A DNA stretch of 35,891 bases from Dysgonomonas sp. Marseille-P4677 (GTDB lineage Bacteria > Bacteroidota > Bacteroidia > Bacteroidales > Dysgonomonadaceae): NCBI RefSeq assembly GCF_016652235.1, contig NZ_JAEPKU010000032.1, positions 1-35,891 on the forward strand. The letters are read 5' to 3'. The position numbers were made by a program, and so were the translations under genes. The notes below the pieces were generated by a model. That model saw nothing but the letters and a program-made list of their open reading frames with translations. It was not told the origin of the DNA and searched no databases. This document shows, in pieces, positions 14,043 through 21,060 of the stretch (position 1 is its first letter; each line of letters begins with the position of its first letter).

Positions 14043-15293
14043 ATGCTACACCTTCGTTCTATAATCTTCCTTATGCTGTCATTGTTTACTACACCACATA
14101 TTCTGGCTCAAGTAACTATAGGTTCAAATATTAAACCTAACAAAGGTAGTATTCTGGATATCAAGGAGCGACAACCAACTGCAGGAGATCCTGATCAAAC
14201 TACTGCTAATCGTGGCCTACTCATGCCACGTGTCACTCTTCTCAGTCTTACGGAACTAAAGCCAATGTATTCTTATGCGGACATAGAAAATACTCCCAGC
14301 GGGATAGACGAACAAATGCATATTGGTCTTATAGTATACAATATCATTCAAGAAATCTGCCCGGGAACGGATATCCTTGAAGGGCTTTATGTATGGCAAG
14401 GATCGGAATGGAAATTATTAAAAAACGGAACCTCATCTAATGGTGTTCAACTATTCAAAGACCAGGGTGGAAACACTTTTAAGGCACGTACTTTCGGTGA
14501 TGCCGGAACATGGATGGTGGATAATCTTGCGGTAAAACATTATTCAGATAATACAACTATCGATATATTTAACGGAAACGCGATTAATCCGCCCCCAAAG
14601 CCGATGTATGCTTATCCCAGTAGAACCACTACAGGATGGAATAGCCAACCTGAAATATGGACACGCCGTCAGGGTTTACTCTACAACTGGACAGCTGCCA
14701 CAAACAATTATAATCCGGGAGACATTGATCAGTCGCAAATAGCAGGTTCAATTCCCGGAGCAAATGAAGTAGAAACATTACAAGAAAATTCAGAAGGAGC
14801 AAAAAATGGTAAGATCCAAGGTATCTGTCCAAATGGCTGGCATATACCTAGTGACAGAGAATGGAATGCTCTGGAAAAAGAATTATATAATAATCCCGAA
14901 AAATACAGTAGTTACACAACCGATGAGATAGGTACATTTATCCCCAATAGCTGGCAAGACGGATGGGAAACTGCCTCGGGGAGACGACCTTCAAGTGCAA
15001 ACAATACAGGACATGGTGCTGTAATGAAGAGCATATGTCCGCCCGCCGATGAAACAGCTTCTACCGGAGGTAAAAGCCATTTAAATACTAAAGGTGGTTT
15101 CGATGCTATACTTCTTGGCAGTATTTCGTCCACTACAGCTCTGGGCTATGGAAAATCTGGATTCTTCTGGACTAGCAGTGCCCGTAGCGCAGAAACATCT
15201 ATGCAAAGGAATCTATCATATAATTATCCAACAATTTCACGATCTGCTGGTAGTAAAAATGTTTTCTTCTCTGTAAGGTGTAAAAAAAATTAA
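14043..15293 (+). CDS. Secreted FISUMP-domain protein
   Basis: I chose ATG 14043 over a TTG nine bases earlier because the signal peptide then starts cleanly and ends at I-L-A-Q near residue 23. The C-terminal ~270 residues are a Fibrobacter succinogenes major paralogous (FISUMP, TIGR02145) domain. Evidence is FKARTFGDAGTWMVDNLAV (about 146-164), RRQGLLYNWTAAT, GICPNGWHIPSDREWNALEK, AVMKSICPP, GFDAILLGSIS and FFWTSSA ... FFSVRCKK at the end. The residues before it (about 25-120) contain VTIGSNIKPNKGSILDI, a module often found in Bacteroidales surface proteins with this domain. The fold is lectin/FGE-like and the proteins are exported; binding partners are unknown. It stands alone, 360 bp from either neighbour, and may be an accessory adhesin of the nearby fimbriae (inference). 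Confidence 0.8.
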   Translation: MLHLRSIIFLMLSLFTTPHILAQVTIGSNIKPNKGSILDIKERQPTAGDPDQTTANRGLLMPRVTLLSLTELKPMYSYADIENTPSGIDEQMHIGLIVYNIIQEICPGTDILEGLYVWQGSEWKLLKNGTSSNGVQLFKDQGGNTFKARTFGDAGTWMVDNLAVKHYSDNTTIDIFNGNAINPPPKPMYAYPSRTTTGWNSQPEIWTRRQGLLYNWTAATNNYNPGDIDQSQIAGSIPGANEVETLQENSEGAKNGKIQGICPNGWHIPSDREWNALEKELYNNPEKYSSYTTDEIGTFIPNSWQDGWETASGRRPSSANNTGHGAVMKSICPPADETASTGGKSHLNTKGGFDAILLGSISSTTALGYGKSGFFWTSSARSAETSMQRNLSYNYPTISRSAGSKNVFFSVRCKKN

Positions 15294-15503
15294 CCTGTGC
15301 TATTGCTATTATCAAACTTATTTGAACCTACATCCGAAAAGTTTTGTACATCTCTAATACTTTAAAACCTATCTATAAACGAGGCGATTTCACGTATAAG
15401 AATAGATTCTTTTAATCATTAATTGAACTTATATCTTTGATTTTCACATCGTGAATCACTAGATATAGGTATCTATATAGTCTTTTTTCCCTATAACAGA
15501 GTA
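15294..15503. other. Intergenic stretch before the siderophore operon
   Basis: No gene is seen. Two short inverted repeats stand out: TTCAC/GTGAA (15443-15455) and TAGATA/TATCTA with a 4-bp spacer (15460-15475). The same TAGATA/TATCTA half-sites, with a 6-bp spacer, occur at 35770-35787. No clear terminator follows the FISUMP gene and no clear Fur box is seen. Confidence 0.35.
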
Positions 15504-15534
15504 TTGCAATCTCTTAAGATAACATTTATTTTTG
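15504..15534 (+). promoter_or_regulatory. Promoter of the siderophore importer operon
   Basis: TTG (15504-15506) lies exactly 20 bp before TATTTTTG (15527-15534), matching the Bacteroidota -33/-7 consensus. Transcription would begin near 15539 and give a leader of about 115 nt. Confidence 0.6.
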
Positions 15535-15606
15535 TAGAATAATTATAGATAAATATTATATCTTTTAGTGTAAGACTTCTATAATAATTCAAGTCAAAGA
15601 CATATA

Positions 15607-15627
15607 ATAAAGCTCCAAAAGCTTTAT
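15607..15627 (+). promoter_or_regulatory. Leader hairpin before the first permease gene
   Basis: ATAAAGCT and AGCTTTAT form a perfect 8-bp stem with a 5-nt loop, 25 nt before the TTG start. It lies inside the predicted 5' leader and could influence translation initiation; there is no T-run, so it is not a terminator. Confidence 0.4.
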
Positions 15628-15652
15628 ATAGCATTAAATTTATAGAATAAGA

Positions 15653-16594
15653 TTGAAGACATTTATATTTTCTTTGATGTTGCTCATAGCATCAATTATT
15701 TCTTTGTTTGTAGGAGTAGCAGATATTTCTATAGCTGATATTATCAAAGGACAAGATGAAGGAATATTCCTTATCGGTATTAGTAGGATTCCACGAACAA
15801 TAGCACTTATATTGGCCGGAATCGGGATGAGTATTTCCGGACTTATCATGCAGCAGCTGACACAGAATAAATTTGTTTCTCCAACAACAGCCGGAACATT
15901 GGAGTCTGCTAAATTAGGTTTGTTGAGCGGATTACTTCTAATTCCTACAGCAAGTGAGGCTGTCAAGATGATGGTTGCATTCTTATTTACATTCTTATCC
16001 AGTTTATTGTTTTTAAATATAATTCGAAAGATTCGTTTTAGAAACTTAGTACTAGTCCCTCTGATCGGTTTAATTTTTGGAGGAATAATAAATTCTATAT
16101 CTACCTTCTTGGCCATTAAAAGAAATATGCTTCAAGATGCTAACTCTTGGTTAATAGGGGATTTTTCCGGGGTTTTACAAGGAAGATACGAGTTGATATA
16201 CTTGAGTCTCCCGTCCATTTTGATAACCTATCTATATGCAAGTCGATTTACGGTAATAGGATTGGGGAAAGATTTTTCCAAAAGCCTGGGGCTCAATTAT
16301 AGTATGGTAATGAATATAGGCCTTTTTTGCGTATCTCTAACAGTCAGCACTGTGGTTATCACTGCCGGAGTAATACCCTTTTTGGGGCTGATTGTTCCAA
16401 ACATTGTCAGTATGATTTATGGAGATAATATTCGTAAAACTTTACCTCTAGTCGCCTTGACGGGAGCTATATTTCTTGTCATATGTGATATAATAGGTCG
16501 TTTGGTAATTTTCCCATACGAGGTCCCGATTGGCATTATGGTCAGTGTAATAGGAGCCGGTATATTTCTAATGATATTATTATGGAAAAGATGA
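15653..16594 (+). CDS. Siderophore ABC transporter permease 1 (FecCD family, CeuB/YclN type)
   Basis: This inner-membrane permease has about nine to ten hydrophobic helices over 313 residues, close to the family's usual length. FecCD hallmarks are RIPRTIALILAGIGMSISGL (about 40-59) followed by IMQQLTQNKFVSPTTAGTLE, the GLGKDFSKSLGLNYSMVMNI loop that contacts the ATPase, and GVIPFLGLIVPNIVSMIYGD. The start is TTG: the next upstream in-frame codons run into a stop at 15635 and contain no ATG or GTG, and starting at the first ATG (Met-9) would cut the first helix. Its stop overlaps the second permease gene, as usual for this transporter class. Together with the next three genes it forms a complete importer. 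Confidence 0.85.
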   Translation: MKTFIFSLMLLIASIISLFVGVADISIADIIKGQDEGIFLIGISRIPRTIALILAGIGMSISGLIMQQLTQNKFVSPTTAGTLESAKLGLLSGLLLIPTASEAVKMMVAFLFTFLSSLLFLNIIRKIRFRNLVLVPLIGLIFGGIINSISTFLAIKRNMLQDANSWLIGDFSGVLQGRYELIYLSLPSILITYLYASRFTVIGLGKDFSKSLGLNYSMVMNIGLFCVSLTVSTVVITAGVIPFLGLIVPNIVSMIYGDNIRKTLPLVALTGAIFLVICDIIGRLVIFPYEVPIGIMVSVIGAGIFLMILLWKR

Positions 16595-17541
16595 CAAAAG
16601 ATAAACGGCAGATCCTTATACTGTTATTCGCACTCGTTGTATCTATTTTACTATTTCTCTTCTATGAATTGGGAAGTAGCTGGATGTTTACACTCCGTTT
16701 ACGTTCGGTTAAAATTGTCGCTATGCTGATTGTATCATGCTGTATCGCCTATTCTACGGTCTCCTTCCAAACATTGACAAACAATCGTATTCTTACCCCT
16801 TCCATTATGGGCTTCGAATCTGTTTATCTCTTATTTCAGACAGTACTAGTATTCATTTACGGAGATATGACTTATAGTGTCCTCAATCATGTTGATAATT
16901 TTATCCTTTCTATTTTTGGGATGATTGCTTTTGCAATGTTACTCTATGTTCTCATATATAAAAGAGGGAAAGATAATCTCTATTTACTATTACTTATCGG
17001 ATTGGTACTGGGTATTCTGTTCAATAACTTGAGTGGATTCATGCAATTGCTGATTGATCCTAACGATTTTTTCATTGTTCAGGGAAAGATGTTCGCTTCT
17101 TTCAATAAAATTAATCAGGAGTTATTAGGTTATGCTTCGGTAATGATGTTCCTCGTTTTACTGATAGGTTTCAAATTGACTAAATATCTGGATGTATTAG
17201 CTCTTGGAAGAGATCAATCAATCAATCTGGGATTGAATTATAACCGCATGGTACAATTATTTCTTATAATTATTGCCATCCTTTCAGCCATATCAACAGC
17301 TTTGGTAGGCCCTATAACATTCTTGGGATTACTGGTAAGTAATTTGACTTATGAAACATTCAGGACGCATAAACATAGAGTCGTCATCATTGCCTGTAGT
17401 TTGATTTCTGCTGTCACCCTCATAGGCGGACAATTTGTGATGGAGCGTTTTTTTAATTTACTTATTCCTATAAGTACAGTTGTCAACTTTGGAGGAGGTA
17501 TTTATTTTTTGTATTTATTATTGAGAGCAAAAAGACTATGA
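16582..17541 (+). CDS. Siderophore ABC transporter permease 2 (FecCD family, CeuC/YclO type)
   Basis: This is the second permease half of the heterodimeric importer. At 319 residues it has multiple membrane helices such as LILLFALVVSILLFLFYELG and FILSIFGMIAFAMLLYVLIY. Family segments are TLTNNRILTPSIMGFESVYL (about 64-83), LALGRDQSINLGLNYNRMVQ and GPITFLGLLVSNLTYETFRT. The R-x-L-T-P-S-I-M-G-F wording is typical of the CeuC/YclO/VctG branch rather than of FecD or BtuC. The ATG at 16582 overlaps the first permease by 13 bp; ATG 16591 would give the usual 4-bp ATGA overlap and is equally likely. Its end overlaps the ATPase gene by 4 bp. Confidence 0.85.
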   Translation: MEKMTKDKRQILILLFALVVSILLFLFYELGSSWMFTLRLRSVKIVAMLIVSCCIAYSTVSFQTLTNNRILTPSIMGFESVYLLFQTVLVFIYGDMTYSVLNHVDNFILSIFGMIAFAMLLYVLIYKRGKDNLYLLLLIGLVLGILFNNLSGFMQLLIDPNDFFIVQGKMFASFNKINQELLGYASVMMFLVLLIGFKLTKYLDVLALGRDQSINLGLNYNRMVQLFLIIIAILSAISTALVGPITFLGLLVSNLTYETFRTHKHRVVIIACSLISAVTLIGGQFVMERFFNLLIPISTVVNFGGGIYFLYLLLRAKRL

Positions 17542-18296
17542 TTAGAGTAACAGATATAATCAAGAAATTTGGACGCAAAATTGTTCTTGATGGAGTAAGC
17601 GTCGAATTTACTAAAGGAAAAATTACTTCATTAATAGGTAGTAATGGTGCGGGGAAAAGTACATTGCTTTCTATAATCAGTCGCTTGTTACTTCATGACG
17701 AAGGAATCATCTTGATTGATGAAAAAAATATAACCGAATATAAAAATAAGATATTAGCTCAACGGCTATCAATTTTAAAACAGTTTAATAATATAGGTCT
17801 TAAGTTGACTGTAAGAGAATTGGTTTCTTTTGGACGTTTCCCCTACTCTCAAGATAAGTTAACACCTGTTGATCTTGAGAAGATAGAAGATGCAATCCGG
17901 TTTCTTGATCTCGAAGATATAGCAGGTTCTCCTATAGACGAATTGAGTGGAGGACAAAAACAACGTGCCTACTTGGCGATGGTTGTTGCACAAGATACCG
18001 AGTACATATTGTTGGACGAACCTTTGAATAATCTGGATATGAAACATTCGGTTCAAATAATGAAAACATTGAGAAGATTGGCCAAAGAACTTAATAAAAC
18101 AATAATTATAGTTCTGCATGATATAAATTTTGCATCACATTATTCCGATTCAATTATTGCTTTGAAAGAGGGAAAAGTAAAATATTCCGATAAAACTGAA
18201 AATATTATCAACGAAGATATACTGGAAGACATTTTTGATATTAAGTTCAGTGTGACTGAACACAATGGTAAAAAAATATGTAACTATTTTAATTAA
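17538..18296 (+). CDS. Siderophore ABC transporter ATPase (CeuD/YclP type)
   Basis: This 252-residue ATP-binding subunit has an intact nucleotide-binding domain: Walker A GSNGAGKST (34-42), Q-loop region around LSILKQ (77-82), signature LSGGQKQRA (136-144), Walker B YILLDEP (156-162), D-loop NNLD and the H-loop histidine in VLHDINFAS. The RELVSFGRFPYSQDKL segment after the Q-loop is characteristic of iron-siderophore ATPases. It works on the cytoplasmic face with the two permeases. It overlaps the preceding gene by 4 bp and is followed after 21 bp by the binding-protein gene. Confidence 0.9.
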   Translation: MIRVTDIIKKFGRKIVLDGVSVEFTKGKITSLIGSNGAGKSTLLSIISRLLLHDEGIILIDEKNITEYKNKILAQRLSILKQFNNIGLKLTVRELVSFGRFPYSQDKLTPVDLEKIEDAIRFLDLEDIAGSPIDELSGGQKQRAYLAMVVAQDTEYILLDEPLNNLDMKHSVQIMKTLRRLAKELNKTIIIVLHDINFASHYSDSIIALKEGKVKYSDKTENIINEDILEDIFDIKFSVTEHNGKKICNYFN

Positions 18297-18317
18297 CTGT
18301 ATTTAAATTATAAAAGT

Positions 18318-19262
18318 ATGAAAACGACATTCTATATTTTGGCTGTATGTGCTCTTACTGGTCTTTTTAGTTGTAATAGCGGGCAACGCAAATCACAATC
18401 GGAAACTGAAGGTTCTGAAAATGATAAAGTATCTATAATACATCAATTTGGAACAACAGAAGTTCCGAAAAATCCTAAAAGAATCGTTGTCTTAGATTTT
18501 GGTGCGTTGGAAAATCTGACTGCATTGAATATTAAGCCTGTTGCCATCCCTAAAACGGGACTACCTCAATACTTGAGCCAATATAAATCAGATCCTTCGA
18601 TCGTAGATGTAGGCAATCTGGTCGAAGTAAATCTGGAGCGAATAAATGAAGCAAAACCGGATTTGATTATTATAGGAGGGCGCTTAGCGAGTTCGTATCA
18701 GCAAATCTCACAAATTGCACCTACTATCTGCCTATCAACAGATTATAAAGATTTTCTAGAGAGCTTTGAGAAGAATATAACCGACTTATCTAAAATATTT
18801 GATACAGCCGATAAGCTGAATGAAGCATTGGTTAGCTTAAAAAATAGAATAGAGGTTGTAAAATCTAAAACCTCATTATCAGACAGTAAAGCTCTTGTAT
18901 TAATACACAATAAGGGTAAATTCAGCGCTTATGGTAGTGGTTCCCGTTTCGGTATTATCCACGATATTTTTGGAATAAAAGAAGCTAAATCGGGACTAGA
19001 TATACATCCTCATGGAAATCCAGTGTCAAGTGAATTTATCCAACAGGTTAATCCTGATATCCTTTTTATTGTCGATCGTAGTGCGGTAGTCAATAATGAA
19101 GCCTTAGACAAGAAACAGATAGAAAATAAGCTTGTACAAAAAACCAACGCTTTTAAAAACAATAAAATAATTTATTTAAATTCCGAAGCTTGGTATCTGT
19201 CGGGAGGGGGTGGAATTACTTCTTTAAATATTATGATTGATGAAATTCATAAATCTATATAA
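18318..19262 (+). CDS. Siderophore-binding lipoprotein (CeuE/YclQ type)
   Basis: A lipoprotein signal ends in L-F-S-C (cysteine 19). The helical-backbone periplasmic binding fold shows PKRIVVLDFGALENLTAL (about 54-71), LERINEAKPDLIIIGGR, VLIHNKGKFSAYGSGSRFGI, IHPHGNPVSSEFIQQVNPDI with LFIVDRSAVV, and IYLNSEAWYLSGGG near the end. The H-G-x-P-V-S-x-E-F-I and N-P-D-x-(L/I)-F-x-x-D-R wording is that of the CeuE/YclQ group, which binds catecholate siderophores such as petrobactin or hydrolysed enterobactin (family knowledge). No TonB-dependent receptor, siderophore synthesis gene or Fur gene adjoins, so the outer-membrane entry route lies elsewhere. It is the last gene of the operon. Confidence 0.88.
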   Translation: MKTTFYILAVCALTGLFSCNSGQRKSQSETEGSENDKVSIIHQFGTTEVPKNPKRIVVLDFGALENLTALNIKPVAIPKTGLPQYLSQYKSDPSIVDVGNLVEVNLERINEAKPDLIIIGGRLASSYQQISQIAPTICLSTDYKDFLESFEKNITDLSKIFDTADKLNEALVSLKNRIEVVKSKTSLSDSKALVLIHNKGKFSAYGSGSRFGIIHDIFGIKEAKSGLDIHPHGNPVSSEFIQQVNPDILFIVDRSAVVNNEALDKKQIENKLVQKTNAFKNNKIIYLNSEAWYLSGGGGITSLNIMIDEIHKSI

Positions 19263-19331
19263 TTACAAAAAAGAAAGAGTTTAATCTAAAATCTGATAAT
19301 CCTAGATCATAATATTTTACCCAACAAAAGT

Positions 19332-19368
19332 ATACTAGGAAACATCTGTAACAGATGTTTCCTAGTAT
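19332..19368. terminator. 37-bp perfect inverted repeat between importer operon and gntR gene
   Basis: Two perfect 18-bp arms flank a single central base: the left arm begins ATACTAGGAAACATC and the right arm ends GATGTTTCCTAGTAT. It lies 70 bp after the binding-protein stop and 58 bp before the GntR-family gene. As RNA it forms a very stable hairpin and most simply terminates the importer operon, although the following TGTTTAAATAG is only a weak U-tract. An operator role for GntR is possible. Confidence 0.55.
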
Positions 19369-19425
19369 GTTTAAATAGTATGATAAATATGTTTATCTTT
19401 ATGCCCATATTTATATGATACTTAT

Positions 19426-20154
19426 ATGAAACTAGAGATTAATCACAAAAGTTCTATTCCCTTGCATCAACAAGCTGAGTACCTCATTCGTAAAATGATA
19501 GAAAAGGAAGAATTCAAGAATGGGAAACTATTGCCTAATGAAGTCGAATTATCGAAACAACTAGGAATCTCTAGGAATACCTTGAGGCAAGCTATTAATA
19601 AGCTGGTTTTTGAAGGAGCATTAGTCCGAAAAAAAGGAGTAGGAACAAAAGTGCAAAAGAAAGGTGTTGTTGGTGGCGTAAAGAACTGGCTAAGCTTTTC
19701 GCAAGAAATGAAAATGTTGGGTATTGAAGTACGAAATTTTGAATTACACCTAAGCTATAAGAAAGGCAATGACGAGATTCTAAATTTTTTCGATATTGAA
19801 CCTTCTACACGATGTCTGGTTCTTGAGCGAGTAAGAGGCAGACAAGAATATCCTTTTGTATATTTCATATCATACTTTAGCCCTTCAATAAATCTTGATA
19901 GCGAAACAAATTTTGTTAAACCTTTGTATGAATTATTAGAAAAAGATTACAATATAATAGTAAAAACATCAAAAGAAGAAATTTCAGCTTCACTTGCCGG
20001 TGATTTTATCGCCGAAAAATTAGATATCAAGCCCAACGACCCAATTCTTATTCGAAAAAGATTTGTATATGATGTAAATAACAAACCTGTCGAATATAAC
20101 ATTGGTTACTATAGAGCCGATAGTTTTACATATACAATAGAAGCAGAACGCTGA
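19426..20154 (+). CDS. GntR/HutC-family transcriptional regulator with UTRA sensor
   Basis: The N-terminal winged helix-turn-helix spans about residues 5-75. Its conserved pattern is IPLHQQAEYLIRKMIEK, then LLPNEVELSKQLGISRNTLR and QAINKLVFEGALVRKKGVGT. The C-terminal UTRA domain (about 85-238) binds a small effector, usually a phosphosugar or amino acid. Its segments include CLVLERVRGRQEYPFVYFIS, ISASLAGDFIAEKLDIKPND and VEYNIGYYRADSFTYTIE. Length and layout are standard for the family. A small inverted repeat, GATAAA/TTTATC (19382-19397), lies just upstream and may be an autoregulatory site. Being the only regulator near the mannan operon, it probably controls that operon in response to a mannose-derived phosphosugar (inference). 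It converges on the HAD gene with 2 bp between the stops. Confidence 0.88.
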   Translation: MKLEINHKSSIPLHQQAEYLIRKMIEKEEFKNGKLLPNEVELSKQLGISRNTLRQAINKLVFEGALVRKKGVGTKVQKKGVVGGVKNWLSFSQEMKMLGIEVRNFELHLSYKKGNDEILNFFDIEPSTRCLVLERVRGRQEYPFVYFISYFSPSINLDSETNFVKPLYELLEKDYNIIVKTSKEEISASLAGDFIAEKLDIKPNDPILIRKRFVYDVNNKPVEYNIGYYRADSFTYTIEAER

Positions 20155-20156
20155 TA

Positions 20157-20936
20157 CTACAAATATTTGAAATATTTCAGAGCATTTAGGATCCCATTTT
20201 CATCAACCGAATCTGTCACATAATCAGCATTACATTTTACATTGTCGTCTGCATTGCCCATTGCAATACCTAAACCTGCATATCTCAGCATTGCAATATC
20301 GTTCCCCCCGTCTCCAAAAGCTATTGTATTTTCCCTTTTCAACCCATAATAATCAATAAATTTGCTTATCCCTGTACCTTTATTATTATTAGCCACATTA
20401 ATATCTACGAATGAAGGGTGCCATCTTGCCCCCTCACATCCTGTAAGCGCAATTTCGATTACCAACTTCTCCAAATCTTCGTCTATAAATGCATCGATCT
20501 GAAACACCCCATCTTCTATCATATCTTCGAGTTGTCTAATCGGAGGATTAGGCAGGTTTACCAAACGTTGGATATTTTCGACAGATTGATTAATATAATT
20601 GATAAAATTTCCTTTCTCGGTCATCAGCACGCACGGAAATGGATGAATCTTCTGAAATTCAATAAGTCTCAACAAATTATCGTGTGCTATCAAATTCTTA
20701 TGAATTACCTCACCATCTGCTGTAATACAATAAGCGCCATTAGCTGTTATATAACCATCAAATATCAAATCTTCTAAATTGTTAATATCAGAATAAGGGC
20801 GTCCGGTAGCAATGAAAACTTTTACTCCATTCTGCCTTAATAGCTTTACAGCATCTTTAGTCGATTGAGGTATAGAGTGTGTATTAAAACTCACCAGTGT
20901 ACCATCTATATCGAAAAAAACAGCATCTAAATTCAT
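20157..20936 (-). CDS. Cof-type HAD-superfamily sugar-phosphate phosphatase
   Basis: All four HAD motifs are visible: FFDIDGTL (7-14, nucleophile Asp-9 and acid/base Asp-11), FIATGRP for motif II, Lys in NNNKGTGISKF for motif III and FGDGGNDIAML for motif IV. The C2B-type cap between motifs II and III and the length of 259 residues are typical of Cof/YbiV-like enzymes, which dephosphorylate sugar phosphates and flavin or pyridoxal phosphates (family knowledge). There is no signal peptide. It lies beyond the hairpins at the end of the mannan operon on the same strand, so it may be a read-through distal gene or independent. A role in relieving mannose- or fructose-phosphate build-up is possible but unproven. 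Confidence 0.88.
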   Translation of the reverse strand: MNLDAVFFDIDGTLVSFNTHSIPQSTKDAVKLLRQNGVKVFIATGRPYSDINNLEDLIFDGYITANGAYCITADGEVIHKNLIAHDNLLRLIEFQKIHPFPCVLMTEKGNFINYINQSVENIQRLVNLPNPPIRQLEDMIEDGVFQIDAFIDEDLEKLVIEIALTGCEGARWHPSFVDINVANNNKGTGISKFIDYYGLKRENTIAFGDGGNDIAMLRYAGLGIAMGNADDNVKCNADYVTDSVDENGILNALKYFKYL

Positions 20937-20984
20937 ATTATAAATATAGTTATCTATTTTTAATTTCTTATGTCACAATACAAA

Positions 20985-21021
20985 CGATGAGTTGCTAATT
21001 GTATAAAACAGCAACTCATCG
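20985..21021 (-). terminator. Large hairpin at the end of the mannan operon
   Basis: Perfect 12-bp arms (CGATGAGTTGCT and AGCAACTCATCG) surround a 13-nt loop, 28 bp past the GH92 stop. On the minus strand the stem is followed by TTTGTATTGT, a T-rich but imperfect tail. It is probably a partial terminator before the HAD gene. Confidence 0.55.
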
Positions 21022-21036
21022 CCTAAATTATATCGT

Positions 21037-21060
21037 ATTCTACGATATTTATCGTAGAAT
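21037..21060 (-). other. Hairpin spanning the GH92 stop codon
   Basis: ATTCTACGAT and ATCGTAGAAT are perfect 10-bp arms around a 4-nt loop. The stem includes the last codons and stop of the GH92 gene (stop 21049-21051). With the larger hairpin at 20985-21021 it forms a tandem 3' structure that may protect the operon mRNA from 3' exonucleases (inference). Confidence 0.5.

Noticed and set aside
15530-15570. A Fur box in the siderophore leader (AATAATTATAGATAAATA)
   Set aside because: The match to the 19-bp Fur consensus is poor and no more than expected in AT-rich sequence.
20161-20180. AAATATTT repeats as a bidirectional terminator between gntR and the HAD gene
   Set aside because: They encode the HAD C-terminus (K-Y-F-K-Y-L) and form only weak AT pairing with no T-run.
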